In this document: piece by piece, positions 10,056 to 18,394 of the stretch
How positions within the stretch are numbered: position 1 is the stretch's first letter
Layout of the letters: every line of letters begins with the position of its first letter
Assembly: GCF_026625745.1 (NCBI RefSeq)
Contig: NZ_CP113061.1
Span: forward strand, 1,823,501 to 1,887,500
Direction of reading: 5' to 3'
Length of the DNA: 64,000 bases
Source: Asticcacaulis sp. SL142
Lineage (GTDB): Bacteria; Pseudomonadota; Alphaproteobacteria; Caulobacterales; Caulobacteraceae
The notes under the pieces: model-generated
Seen by the model: the letters and a program-made list of their open reading frames with translations, nothing else
What the model was told of the DNA's origin: nothing
The model's database searches: none
Program-made: the position numbers and the translations under genes

Positions 10056-10079
10056 AAAGGCCCCGTTTCCGGGGCCTTT
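10056..10079 (-). terminator. Intrinsic terminator downstream of lysC
   Basis: AAAGGCCCC and GGGGCCTTT pair around a GTTTCC loop, 24 nt beyond the lysC stop codon on the minus strand, followed there by further T residues. It separates lysC from the chemoreceptor gene. Confidence 0.85.
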
Positions 10080-10103
10080 GTATACGGATTATTTAAAAGC
10101 CTG

Positions 10104-11360
10104 TTAGACGCCGATCTTGTCGAGGCCGTAAGCCGCATGAAGCGCGCGCACGGCAAGCTCGGTATAGGCCTCATCAATCAGCACCGAGATCTTGATCTCA
10201 GAAGTCGAAATTACCTGAATGTTGATACCCTTGTCCGACAAAGCGCGGAACATAGTCTCCGCCACGCCGGTGTGCGAGCGCATACCGACGCCTACGATCG
10301 AGACCTTGGCGACGCTTTCATCGACTTTCAGGGTGTCAAAGCCCAGTTCGTCCTTGGCTGCTGTCATCAGATCCGCCGCCGCCTGAGCGTCACGGCGTCC
10401 GACCGTGAACAACTGGTTGGCATAGTCGCCTGAGCGCTTTTCCGACTGCACGATCATATCGACATTGATATTGGCCTGCGCCAGCTTTGAGAACACTGCC
10501 GCCGACACGCCGACCTTATTCGGCAGGCCCAAAAGGGTGATCTTGGCTTCATCACGGCTGAAGGCCACGCCGGAAATAATATGCTTTTCCACGATTTCGT
10601 CCTCGTCGCACACGATGGTGCCCTGATCAATGTTTTCGCCCGGCTCCACGAAGGAAGACAACACGCGCACCGGCATACGCTGCCCCATGGCCAGCTCGAC
10701 CGAGCGGGTCTGAAGCACCTTGGCCCCAAGGGACGCCATTTCCAGCATCTCTTCAAATGAAATCTTCTTGAGGCGGCGGGCCTTTGATTCCACGCGCGGA
10801 TCGGTGGTGTAGACTCCGTCGACGTCAGTGTAGATATCGCAGCGGATCGCCTTGACCGCCGCGGCCACAGCGACCGCCGAGGTATCGGAGCCACCCCGGC
10901 CCAGCGTGGTTATGCGGCCGGATTCGGTCACACCCTGAAAACCCGGCACGACCACGATCTGACCGGCATCAAGCGCGGTTTCAAGCTTGGCGGGCGGAAT
11001 GTCCTGAATGCGCGCCTTACCGTGCACGTCGGAAGTAATAATCGGCACCTGCCAGCCCATCATCGAGATGGCGTCATAGCCCATATTGCGCAGAACCATG
11101 CTGAGCAGACCTGCGGTCACCTGCTCACCGGAGGCCACGACGACATCATATTCGTCATCGCCTTCGATGGCCTTGCCGGTTGGTTTACCGGCGCCGTCCG
11201 TCCAGGCGACCAGTTCGTTGGTCTTGCCCGACATGGCCGAGACCACGACGGCAACATTATGACCGGCATCGACTTCAGCCGCGACCAGACGCGCCGCCCG
11301 ACGGATGCGCTCCAGATCGGCCATCGACGTGCCGCCGAATTTCATGACTAAGCGAGTCAC
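10104..11360 (-). CDS. lysC: Aspartate kinase
   Basis: Aspartokinase phosphorylates L-aspartate, the first step toward lysine, threonine, methionine and diaminopimelate. The 418-residue protein has the N-terminal kinase signature VMKFGGTSMAD, the TTLGRGGSDTSAVA nucleotide/substrate loop and two C-terminal ACT domains (about 265-410) that normally bind feedback inhibitors. The start is GTG at 11360 (TRLVMKFGG follows), giving the usual N-terminus; an internal ATG at 11345 would cut into it. The gene is divergent from ubiG across 153 bp, an arrangement common in alphaproteobacteria, where lysC is often followed by ptsP and prfA as here. Confidence 0.96.
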   Translation of the reverse strand: MTRLVMKFGGTSMADLERIRRAARLVAAEVDAGHNVAVVVSAMSGKTNELVAWTDGAGKPTGKAIEGDDEYDVVVASGEQVTAGLLSMVLRNMGYDAISMMGWQVPIITSDVHGKARIQDIPPAKLETALDAGQIVVVPGFQGVTESGRITTLGRGGSDTSAVAVAAAVKAIRCDIYTDVDGVYTTDPRVESKARRLKKISFEEMLEMASLGAKVLQTRSVELAMGQRMPVRVLSSFVEPGENIDQGTIVCDEDEIVEKHIISGVAFSRDEAKITLLGLPNKVGVSAAVFSKLAQANINVDMIVQSEKRSGDYANQLFTVGRRDAQAAADLMTAAKDELGFDTLKVDESVAKVSIVGVGMRSHTGVAETMFRALSDKGINIQVISTSEIKISVLIDEAYTELAVRALHAAYGLDKIGV

Positions 11361-11513
11361 TCTGATACAAATCCTGACTGTTTGACGTACAAAAGATGCT
11401 ATGAAGACCTATTCTTAAAGCTTGCCCGTCGCTTAAGGCGGGCATATCTAGCGACACAAAAGCCGCGCGGCAAGAGTTGCGCTGCGGTTTCGCCCGCGAA
11501 ATGGACATAAAAA

Positions 11514-12353
11514 ATGGCGCTTACGCGAAAAAATATTCCCGAAACGCAAGCTTTCGCGGCATCTGGCGGTGAAAATTCCGAAAAACCCGTAACTGATGCG
11601 ACAAATTCACCGGCGAGTGGATTTTCGATCGACGAAGCTGAAGTGGCCCGTTTTTCAGCGTTGGCTGCCAAATGGTGGGACGTGAAGGGCGAATTTGCGC
11701 CTCTGCACAAGTTCAACCCGACCCGCGTGCGCTTTATCCGCGATACGTGCCTGATGCACTTCCCTCATTTGGATGGAGATGATGTAAAACCGTTCGTGAA
11801 CATGCGCCTGCTCGATGTCGGCTGCGGCGGCGGGTTGTTGAGTGAACCCATGCGACGGATGGGGTTTGAGGTCACCGGCCTTGATGCGTCTGAGAAAAAC
11901 ATCGGCACGGCCAAGGCCCACGCGGCGCAAGGCGGGCTCGATATCCGCTATCTGGCCCAGACGGTTGAACAATTGGCGGCGTCGGGTGAGCCTCAGTTTG
12001 ATGTCGTCCTGTGCATGGAAGTGATCGAGCACGTCGCTGATCCGCGTGAGTTCCTGAAAACCTGCGCGTCTTTGGTTAAGCCCGGCGGGCTGATGTTTGT
12101 GGCCACGCTTAACCGCACCACCAAGGCCTTTGCGCTGGGGATCGTCGCCGCCGAATATGTGCTGCGCTGGGTGCCGCAAGGGACCCATGACTGGAATAAG
12201 TTTCTGAAACCGTCCGAGATCGAGGACTTTTTGTCGGAAACTGACCTGACGCCTGATCCGGCCGTGGGGGTCAGCTATAACCCGATACTTGACCAATGGG
12301 CATTGTCGAACGATATAGCGGTCAACTATATGATGGTGGCGCGGCATTTTTGA
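11514..12353 (+). CDS. ubiG: Ubiquinone biosynthesis O-methyltransferase
   Basis: UbiG carries out both O-methylation steps of ubiquinone synthesis at the membrane surface. The 279-residue protein has a non-conserved N-terminal tail (1-45), then the family core beginning [22 protein letters not shown], the SAM motif [19 protein letters not shown] and the motif II region [16 protein letters not shown] at 11514. It is divergent from lysC and followed after 4 nt by the repeat R4 and then prmC on the same strand. Confidence 0.95.
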   Translation: MALTRKNIPETQAFAASGGENSEKPVTDATNSPASGFSIDEAEVARFSALAAKWWDVKGEFAPLHKFNPTRVRFIRDTCLMHFPHLDGDDVKPFVNMRLLDVGCGGGLLSEPMRRMGFEVTGLDASEKNIGTAKAHAAQGGLDIRYLAQTVEQLAASGEPQFDVVLCMEVIEHVADPREFLKTCASLVKPGGLMFVATLNRTTKAFALGIVAAEYVLRWVPQGTHDWNKFLKPSEIEDFLSETDLTPDPAVGVSYNPILDQWALSNDIAVNYMMVARHF

Positions 12354-12357
12354 ACGC

Positions 12358-12525
12358 CTTCTCCCCTCTTTGCGCTCAAACAGCGCAGCGTTAGCGCGCT
12401 ATGATTGCGGGGAGAAGGTGGTTTGAGGCAAGGCCGAAAACCGGATGAGGGGCAATGTCATTTTGCCGTACTCCCGATCCGCCCCAGGCCCCTCACCCTT
12501 CCCTCTCCCCGCTTGCGGGGAGAGG
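12358..12525 (+). repeat. Multi-hairpin intergenic repeat, copy R4 (related design, different sequence class)
   Basis: Outer arms CTTCTCCCC (12358-12366) and GGGGAGAAG (12409-12417) enclose a small TGCGCT/AGCGCA hairpin (12371-12387). A GAGGGGC/GCCCCTC pair (12447-12453 with 12488-12494) follows, and an 11-bp CCTCTCCCCGC/GCGGGGAGAGG hairpin with a TT loop closes the element (12502-12525). It begins 4 nt after the ubiG stop codon, which mirrors the R1-R3 placement, and ends 17 nt before the prmC start. The terminal hairpin type is widespread in Caulobacterales-like genomes (recollection, not checked). Confidence 0.7.
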
Positions 12526-12542
12526 AACAAACGGAACCACCT

Positions 12543-13409
12543 ATGACCGAAACCACAACTACCCTCGTCACCGCCTGGAAATCCGCCCAAGCCCGTCTCA
12601 AGGCCGCAGGGCTCGATTCCCCGGCCATCGATGCCCGCCTGCTGCTGGAGGCCGCCACCGGCGCCTCACGCACCGAAATCGTCACCGACCCGTATCGTCC
12701 GCTGACCGCCGATCAGGTCGCCACCCTCGAAGATTATCTGTCAAAGCGCCTCAAGCGGATGCCCGTGTCGCGAATCTTAGGCCGCAAGGGCTTCTGGAAG
12801 CTGATGCTCAACATCAATTCCCACGTCCTGTCACCGCGCCCGGAGACCGAGTGTCTGGTCGATCTGATATTGAAGCGCACCGAAGAGGGCCAGTCGTTTC
12901 AGGTCGCCGATCTGGGCGTCGGTTCGGGCGCAATTCTGCTGTCGATTCTGGCCGAGCGACCCGCCGCACGGGGCTTAGGCACCGACATTTCCGAAGAAGC
13001 CCTGGCCGTAGCGCGCGAAAATGCCGCCAATCTGGGCCTTGCGGGACGTGCGGCATTTTTACGCACCTCCTGGGCGGTCGGCATGGCCGATGACAGCTTT
13101 GATTTTGTCGCTTCAAACCCACCCTATATCCGCTCAGAAGTGATTCCGACCCTGGATCCGGAAGTGAAAGAACACGACCCGATTCTGGCGCTGGACGGCG
13201 GACCGGACGGCCTGCAAGCCTATATCGAGCTTATCCCCGATGTTTTCCGCGTCCTGAAAAAAGACGGCATGGCCTATATCGAAATCGGCTTCGATCAATC
13301 CGAAGCCGTTGAAAAGCTTATGAAAGAGGCGGGATTCATCAACGTCCACACCCTGCTTGACCTGTCAACAAACCCGCGCATCGTGATCGGTCAAAAGTTC
13401 GTCCTTTAA
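12543..13409 (+). CDS. prmC: Release factor glutamine methyltransferase
   Basis: PrmC N5-methylates the glutamine in the GGQ loop of RF1 and RF2, which speeds termination. The 288-residue protein has an N-terminal helical domain, the SAM motif VADLGVGSGAILLSI (about 121-135) and the diagnostic SNPPY catalytic motif (Asn192). I start it at ATG 12543 (TETTTTLVT follows); an upstream extension of the frame to 12405 translates the repeat R4 and is not credible. The usual partner prfA is 10 kb away on the other strand, whereas many alphaproteobacteria have prfA-prmC-DUF4167 together, so the locus appears rearranged. Confidence 0.94.
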   Translation: MTETTTTLVTAWKSAQARLKAAGLDSPAIDARLLLEAATGASRTEIVTDPYRPLTADQVATLEDYLSKRLKRMPVSRILGRKGFWKLMLNINSHVLSPRPETECLVDLILKRTEEGQSFQVADLGVGSGAILLSILAERPAARGLGTDISEEALAVARENAANLGLAGRAAFLRTSWAVGMADDSFDFVASNPPYIRSEVIPTLDPEVKEHDPILALDGGPDGLQAYIELIPDVFRVLKKDGMAYIEIGFDQSEAVEKLMKEAGFINVHTLLDLSTNPRIVIGQKFVL

Positions 13410-13696
13410 AAAATCGCTTGGCGTTTGATAGATTTGCCGCTAATCAAGGGGTGTCTTCCATCCCTTGTTAACGCCTGCGGTGATACGAATAGTCCGTATC
13501 ACGTAAATTGGGCGAAGCAGGCTGGTCGGGCGCACGACGGGTATTTCATACGGGGCCACCCCGCGCGCACAAACCGACCCAAAAGACATCACCAAATACT
13601 ATGGTCGTATCCATCCGAATAACCATAAGCATTTGCTGGATTTACGAAAATTTGCCGCCCCACTGCGGGCGAAGCGTATAGAACGGTCGCACACAC
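13410..13696. other. Intergenic region with an 8-bp hairpin
   Basis: The gap between prmC and the DUF4167 gene has no convincing reading frame. It holds a dyad GTGATACG/CGTATCAC (13480-13487 with 13495-13502, 7-nt loop) without a T-run. The promoter of the DUF4167 gene should be here, but I see no clear -35/-10 pair. Confidence 0.4.
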
Positions 13697-14725
13697 ATGA
13701 AAGATTTCAGGGGTATGAAACGGCAACGTGGCCGGAATCGCAATACCACTAAACCCTCTGGTCAGCAGAACAACAATCCCAACCGCGCCTACGAATCGAC
13801 CGGGCCGGAAGGTGCCAAGGTTCGCGGCAATGCCCAGACCATCTACGAAAAATATCAGCAGCTTGCCCGTGACGCCAATTCGTCCGGCGACCGGGTTCTG
13901 GCCGAAAACTATCTGCAACATGCCGAGCATTATTTCCGCCTGATCCGCCAGATGCAGCCGACCCGTGCGGTATCTGAATTTGTGGTGCGTGACCCGTTCT
14001 CGAACTTCTATGATGTCGAAGAAGACGGCGACGGCGAAAACGAAAATGGTGAGGTTCAGGCCGAAGCGACCGAGACCGAAGCCTATGAGGCCGGTGACGC
14101 CTCAACCGAAGGCGATCAGCGCCCCCGAAACGACAATCGCAATGATGACCGCAACCGCGACCGCAATAATCGTGATCGCAACGACCGGGATCGTAACGAT
14201 CGCAATCGCGACCGTAATGACCGTGACCGCAATCGCGACCGCCCCTATGAGGCGCGCGAGCCCAGAGAACCGCGTGAGCCGCGTCCTGAGCGCGGGCCAG
14301 ATCGTGCTCCTGAGCGCGTAGCCGCCGACCGTGGCCCTGAGCGTGACCAATTTGATGCCGATGGTAATCGCCGCGAAACCCGCCGTGAGCGCTATGAGCG
14401 CCGTCGCAGTCAGCGCCTGAACGAACAGGAGCAGATTATCGCTGATCCGCTGGGTGCGCCGCCGGTCATCGCCTCGACCGAGCCTTTGGTGCCCTTAGCG
14501 CCCGTGCCTCTGGCACCGGTTTCAGAACCCGCCTTTACACCGCCACCCGCCAGCGTCGATGCCGACCACCTGCCGGCTTTCCTGCGCGCCCCGCGTATCC
14601 CGCGTGAGGTCGAAGCGGTCTCTAGCGCCCCTGAAGCGGATGACGCCCCTGCTGAGGCGGTCAAAAAGCCGCGTGCGCCACGGCGCAAAAAGGCTGAGGC
14701 CGAGCCCACCTCCGAAGAAGCCTAA
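13697..14725 (+). CDS. DUF4167 domain-containing protein
   Basis: A 342-residue protein whose N-terminal 110 residues form the alphaproteobacterial DUF4167 domain (MKRQRGRNR, then YEKYQQLARDANSSGDRVLAENYLQHAEHYFRL). The middle (about 140-235) is a low-complexity Asp/Arg/Asn stretch made from tandem DRNRDRN-type units at 14139-14350. The tail has a proline-rich segment and ends in a basic KKPRAPRRKK patch. The composition suggests RNA binding; the function of the family is not established. I keep the ATG at 13697 because relatives start with a similar residue stretch ahead of GMKRQRGR. It is usually found beside prmC, as here. Confidence 0.9.
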   Translation: MKDFRGMKRQRGRNRNTTKPSGQQNNNPNRAYESTGPEGAKVRGNAQTIYEKYQQLARDANSSGDRVLAENYLQHAEHYFRLIRQMQPTRAVSEFVVRDPFSNFYDVEEDGDGENENGEVQAEATETEAYEAGDASTEGDQRPRNDNRNDDRNRDRNNRDRNDRDRNDRNRDRNDRDRNRDRPYEAREPREPREPRPERGPDRAPERVAADRGPERDQFDADGNRRETRRERYERRRSQRLNEQEQIIADPLGAPPVIASTEPLVPLAPVPLAPVSEPAFTPPPASVDADHLPAFLRAPRIPREVEAVSSAPEADDAPAEAVKKPRAPRRKKAEAEPTSEEA

Positions 14726-14730
14726 ATACG

Positions 14731-14760
14731 AAAAGCCCGCCAGATTGGCGGGCTTTTTTT
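14731..14760. terminator. Bidirectional intrinsic terminator
   Basis: AAAAGCCCGCCA and TGGCGGGCTTTT pair around a short GAT loop, with a run of T on the plus strand and a T-rich AAAA complement on the other. It sits between the convergent DUF4167 and DUF1178 genes and touches the DUF1178 stop codon. Confidence 0.88.
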
Positions 14761-15235
14761 AATTCAGTTTTGAATTACCCGCAGGTTTTGGGGCCGGTGA
14801 CGGCACAACCGGCACATCGGATTGAGGGGCTACCGGCTTCATCACCGGCAGAGGCATCACCGGCACGCCATCTTCGATCAGGGATTTGACATCCTGCGGG
14901 GTCGCTTCGCCGTAAATGGGCCGGTCTTTGGAATAGCCCTCATGGATATCGCGGGCTTCCCTGGCAAAGCCTTCCCCGACATAATCAAAGTTCTTTTCGA
15001 CATGCTGGCGCATCTGATAGGCGGCTTCGGCCATGACCCTATGCGCTTCCGCAACCGGATCCTTGCCCTTGGTGGTGCGCACGCTGGGGGCCATAATGGC
15101 TTTTTCAACCTCGGTTGCGCCGCACATCGGACATTCGATGAGCCCGCGCGTCTGCTGATCCTCAAAACCGGAGGAGGATGAAAACCACGCCTCGAACTCA
15201 TGGGCGTGCGGACACCTTAACGCGTAACGGATCAT
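14759..15235 (-). CDS. DUF1178 family protein
   Basis: A 158-residue protein with the DUF1178 N-terminus MIRYALRCPHAHEFEAWFSSS and a CPMCG motif (about 40-44) that suggests a zinc ribbon together with Cys8. The central part, KNFDYVGEGFAREARDIHEG, is the most conserved stretch of the family. Function unknown. Its start overlaps the stop of the upstream amidase gene by 4 nt (ATGA), so the two are translationally coupled. The C-terminal 25 residues are proline-rich and variable. Confidence 0.9.
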   Translation of the reverse strand: MIRYALRCPHAHEFEAWFSSSSGFEDQQTRGLIECPMCGATEVEKAIMAPSVRTTKGKDPVAEAHRVMAEAAYQMRQHVEKNFDYVGEGFAREARDIHEGYSKDRPIYGEATPQDVKSLIEDGVPVMPLPVMKPVAPQSDVPVVPSPAPKPAGNSKLN

Positions 15236-16104
15236 GACAGGACGATATCCCGATCGTGCTTAAGCTGCGGCAGCGCCGCCCGTGCCTTAGCCACCTCAGA
15301 CAGATCCAGTGTGGCGAACAGCACATCAGGCCGGTCGTGATCCAGCGACGCGATCACCTCACCCCACGGCCCCACCACCAGAGAATGGCCCCAAGTCTTG
15401 CGACCATCTTCGTGCAGCCCCCCTTGCGCCGGAGCCAGCACAAACGCGCCGGTTTCAATCGCCCGTGCCCGCAAAAGCACTTCCCAGTGGGCCTTACCCG
15501 TAGGCTGAGTAAAGGCCGCCGGCGTGGTGATCACCGATGCCCCGGCCTTGGCCAGCATCCGGAACAGATAGGCAAAGCGCACATCATAGCAAATGCTCAT
15601 GCCCAGTTTGACGCCCGCGACATCTGCCACCACCGCACGGGTACCGCCGGTGATTCCGTTACTTTCCTTATAGGATTCACCGTTCGCCAGTTCGACATCG
15701 AACAGATGCACCTTATCGTAGACGTCGATAAGCTCACCGTCCGGCCCGATCAGCAGGGTACGGTTGACGGCATGGTGGTCTTTAGTCGCGCTACCGCTAT
15801 CGCTGCTTGAGCGCAGTTCACCCTCGTTTTCCATCACGATCGCCGACCCCATCAGGATCGGCACCGACAATCGCCGCGCCAGATCACGATAGCCCTGAAC
15901 GCATACATCTTTCTCCGCTACCGTGACCTTGAGGCCCTTCTGATCCTTTCGGATTTCCATCAGGTTGGAACATTCCGGCGTCAGGATAAGCTGCGCGCCC
16001 TCCGCCGCCGCCCGCTCAATAAGCGGCACAGCCTGAGCCAACGCCGCCGCCTGATCGGCGGGTGTGGTCAACTGAATGAGGGCGATTTTAAGCGTATCAG
16101 GCAC
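15232..16104 (-). CDS. Nitrilase-superfamily amidohydrolase (Nit2/NIT1-like)
   Basis: A 290-residue carbon-nitrogen hydrolase with all three catalytic residues: Glu44 (LTPECSN), Lys131 (YDKVHLFDV) and Cys172 (SICYDVRF). The HLFDV signature places it near omega-amidase/deaminated-glutathione amidase proteins, which clean up alpha-ketoglutaramate or deaminated glutathione. That role would fit its position 3 nt after the glutaredoxin gene, but it is inferred. The operon order grxC, this gene, DUF1178 is typical of alphaproteobacteria. Confidence 0.9.
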   Translation of the reverse strand: MPDTLKIALIQLTTPADQAAALAQAVPLIERAAAEGAQLILTPECSNLMEIRKDQKGLKVTVAEKDVCVQGYRDLARRLSVPILMGSAIVMENEGELRSSSDSGSATKDHHAVNRTLLIGPDGELIDVYDKVHLFDVELANGESYKESNGITGGTRAVVADVAGVKLGMSICYDVRFAYLFRMLAKAGASVITTPAAFTQPTGKAHWEVLLRARAIETGAFVLAPAQGGLHEDGRKTWGHSLVVGPWGEVIASLDHDRPDVLFATLDLSEVAKARAALPQLKHDRDIVLS

Positions 16105-16107
16105 GAT

Positions 16108-16362
16108 TTATCCTGCCAGCAACGGATCAAGCCCGCCGCGCGAATCGAGCGCCACCAGATCATCGCACCCGCCGACATGCAGGCCATCGATGAAGATCTG
16201 CGGATAGGTGCTGCGGCCGGAGCGCTGATTCATCTGGGCGCGCAGTTCCGGGTCATGGGAGGCCACAAACTCCTCGTAGGCAGCCCCTTTTTTGTCAAAC
16301 AACGCCTTGGCGCGCTCACAATAGGGGCAGTAGGGTTTGGTGTAGATTTCGATCTTGGCCAT
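16108..16362 (-). CDS. grxC: Glutaredoxin 3
   Basis: An 84-residue dithiol glutaredoxin. The active site is Cys12-Pro-Tyr-Cys15, followed by the TYPQIFIDGLHVGGCDD segment that holds the cis-proline and the glutathione-binding GG. It reduces disulfides and glutathionylated proteins in the cytosol. It leads into the amidohydrolase gene after 3 nt and lies 57 nt downstream of comF on the same strand. Confidence 0.95.
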   Translation of the reverse strand: MAKIEIYTKPYCPYCERAKALFDKKGAAYEEFVASHDPELRAQMNQRSGRSTYPQIFIDGLHVGGCDDLVALDSRGGLDPLLAG

Positions 16363-16419
16363 AAAACAACTTCCGCTGACGTGTAATATTAAACTGTATA
16401 TAATCCAGATGCAGAATAA

Positions 16420-17253
16420 TTAAAGTGCCGCATCCATATCCGGGGCGGCGCGGGCGATCACCGCCACATCGACCTGGCGCACCCCGACGGCCACCAAAGC
16501 CTCGGCGCAGGCCCGCACGGTTGCGCCGGTCGTGAACACATCATCCACCAGCACGACATGACGGCCCCTTAAGCGCCGCGTACCCGCAGGCGTCACGACA
16601 AACGCACCTTTGACGTTTTTGGTCCTCTCGGTTCGGGAGCTTTGGCGCTTGGTCGCCTTAATCCGGCGCAGGCCATCGGCCAGATAGTCCTTATCATACT
16701 GCCGCGCCAGAGGCCGGGCGATCTCCGCCGCCTGATTGTAGCGCCGGGTCCACAGTCGCGTCCAATGCAGCGGCACCGGCACGATAACATCGCAGTCCCT
16801 GATCAGTTCTGCCGCCGCCCGCCCGATCCACTGCGTAAACATCGGCCCGATATCGGTGCGGTCAGCATGTTTGAACGGCAGGATCAGGCTTTTGGACGCC
16901 TCCCCATAAAGACAGGCCGCCCGCGTGCGCACAAACGGAAACGGTTTTAACGTGCAGCCTTCGCAACGCCCCCCGGCCCCCAGATAAATGCCCCCCGCCA
17001 GCGGCCGCGCACACATATCGCAGCCCTCATCGCTTAAAAACCGGATCTGACCCCAAGTGTCCGCCGACAGGCCCCCCAGCATCATCGCCTCATTGGGGGC
17101 CGCGTAATTGACCGGATCATGGGGATCGCGGTCCAGCAACTGGGCCGGATAGATGGCATCAATCACGCCGCGCACGGCATTACGGCCATTATCTGCGATC
17201 AGCCCCTTAACCTTGGTTGGCAATTCGCCTATGAACGCCCATCTGTTATTCAT
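16420..17253 (-). CDS. comF: ComF family protein (phosphoribosyltransferase fold)
   Basis: A 277-residue ComF/GntX-like protein. An N-terminal zinc-finger part has cysteine pairs CDMC (about residue 79) and CEGC (about 98). The C-terminal phosphoribosyltransferase domain carries the PRPP loop VVLVDDVFTTGATVRACAEAL (about 230-250). Relatives are needed for DNA uptake in competent bacteria; in alphaproteobacteria the role is open. The ATG at 17253 lies only 21 bp from the divergent methyltransferase start, so promoters must overlap the coding regions or the true start lies further in. Confidence 0.88.
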   Translation of the reverse strand: MNNRWAFIGELPTKVKGLIADNGRNAVRGVIDAIYPAQLLDRDPHDPVNYAAPNEAMMLGGLSADTWGQIRFLSDEGCDMCARPLAGGIYLGAGGRCEGCTLKPFPFVRTRAACLYGEASKSLILPFKHADRTDIGPMFTQWIGRAAAELIRDCDVIVPVPLHWTRLWTRRYNQAAEIARPLARQYDKDYLADGLRRIKATKRQSSRTERTKNVKGAFVVTPAGTRRLRGRHVVLVDDVFTTGATVRACAEALVAVGVRQVDVAVIARAAPDMDAAL

Positions 17254-17274
17254 TGTCCCCTATCCCCCGGCCCC

Positions 17275-18183
17275 ATGACTCAAGCTCCCCCGCGTCTTTT
17301 TGACCGTTCGCTTCTCGCCCGCCGCCTCGACCGCGTGGCCGAAGGCTTTGGTGCAGCCAGTTTCCTGAAAATCCGCGCGGTAGAAGATGCCTTAGATACC
17401 CTAAGCGCCATCAACCGCACATTTGATCTGACACTCGATATTGGGGCCAGAGACGGCACCTTTGGCAAGTGTTTAAAATCATCCCATGCCTCAACCAAGA
17501 TCGGCACGCTAATCGAGGCCGATATTTCGCACGGCATGACCCGCGGGCGGACGGGCAATGGCCACCTCCAGATGGTGCTGGACGAAGAGGCCCTGCCGTT
17601 CGGCGATGATACGCTCGATCTGATCGTAGCCCCCCTTAATCTGCACAGCGTCAATGATCTGCCGGGTGTGCTGGTGCAGATCCGTCGGGCGCTGAAAGGC
17701 GACGGGCTGTTTATCGGTTCGATGCTGGGTGGGGAGACGCTCAAAGAACTGCGCGCCGTCCTGATGGAGGCTGAGATTGAGGTGCGCGGCGGCTATGGCC
17801 CGCGTATCGCACCCTTTGCGGAAAGCTATGATCTGGTCGATTTGTTGAAGCGCACGGGTTTTGCCATGCCGGTCGTCGATGCTGATAAGGTCAGCGTGAC
17901 CTATGCGCACCCGTTGCGCCTGCTTCAGGATTTGCGGGCGATGGGGGAGACCAACATCCTGCATGACCGCCCGCGCAAAGGTTTGAATAAGGCGATCCTT
18001 GAGCGCGCCTTTGCACTCTATCAGGAACGGTTCGTGCAGGATGACGGGCGGGTTACGGCGACGTTTGAGATCATTACCCTGTCCGGCTGGAAACCGCACG
18101 AGAACCAGCAAAAGCCGCTGCGACCCGGTTCGGCCAGGATGCGTCTGGCTGATGCGCTGGGGGTCAAGGAAGGCAAGCTCTGA
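17275..18183 (+). CDS. SAM-dependent methyltransferase (NDUFAF5/BioC-like)
   Basis: A 302-residue class I methyltransferase beginning TQAPPRLFDRSLLARRLDRVAEGF. The SAM-binding stretch is LDIGARDGTFGKCL (about 61-74). The C-terminal half (IRRALKGDGLFIGSMLGGETLKELR and SYDLVDLLKRTGFAMPVVD) matches the alphaproteobacterial family related to mitochondrial NDUFAF5, which modifies a complex I subunit in eukaryotes. The bacterial target is unknown. I use ATG 17275; the frame stays open to 17119 but that part lies inside comF. Divergence from comF is common in this class. Confidence 0.85.
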   Translation: MTQAPPRLFDRSLLARRLDRVAEGFGAASFLKIRAVEDALDTLSAINRTFDLTLDIGARDGTFGKCLKSSHASTKIGTLIEADISHGMTRGRTGNGHLQMVLDEEALPFGDDTLDLIVAPLNLHSVNDLPGVLVQIRRALKGDGLFIGSMLGGETLKELRAVLMEAEIEVRGGYGPRIAPFAESYDLVDLLKRTGFAMPVVDADKVSVTYAHPLRLLQDLRAMGETNILHDRPRKGLNKAILERAFALYQERFVQDDGRVTATFEIITLSGWKPHENQQKPLRPGSARMRLADALGVKEGKL

Positions 18184-18324
18184 TCAGGAATTAGCCACAA
18201 ACGCGAAGATAAACACGCTTAAGAATATCAGCATGGCCAGGTGATAGTCGCGGCGGGTCAGGTGCCCAAAGGCCCGACGCAGAACGATCTGCGGCAATTT
18301 CCATATAGTCTCTGCACGACCCAC
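18184..18324 (-). CDS. Possible small membrane protein (46 residues)
   Basis: A GTG-started frame preceded by GGGGTAGGGCT, a fair ribosome binding site. The translation starts GRAETIWKLPQIVLRRAF and ends with one hydrophobic helix, LAMLIFLSVFIFAFVANS. Basic residues precede the helix, as expected for a single-pass inner-membrane protein with the N-terminus inside. It lies downstream of hisC on the same strand and meets the methyltransferase gene tail to tail. I do not recognise the family; it could also be chance. Confidence 0.35.
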   Translation of the reverse strand: MGRAETIWKLPQIVLRRAFGHLTRRDYHLAMLIFLSVFIFAFVANS

Positions 18325-18394
18325 AGCCCTACCCCATCCTCATTTTGAGACGTATGGGAGGATGTCTGCAAAGGGGCTGCCAAAGCTGCTTTGT

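Noticed and set aside
12405-12542. Upstream extension of the prmC reading frame
   Set aside because: The extra residues translate the hairpin repeat R4 and precede a normal PrmC N-terminus at ATG 12543.
14102-14350. Minus-strand frame of alternating Val/Ile/Ala
   Set aside because: It is the mirror image of the Asp/Arg/Asn tandem codons in the DUF4167 gene.
17119-17274. Upstream extension of the methyltransferase frame
   Set aside because: It lies inside the comF coding region on the other strand and the family start fits ATG 17275.
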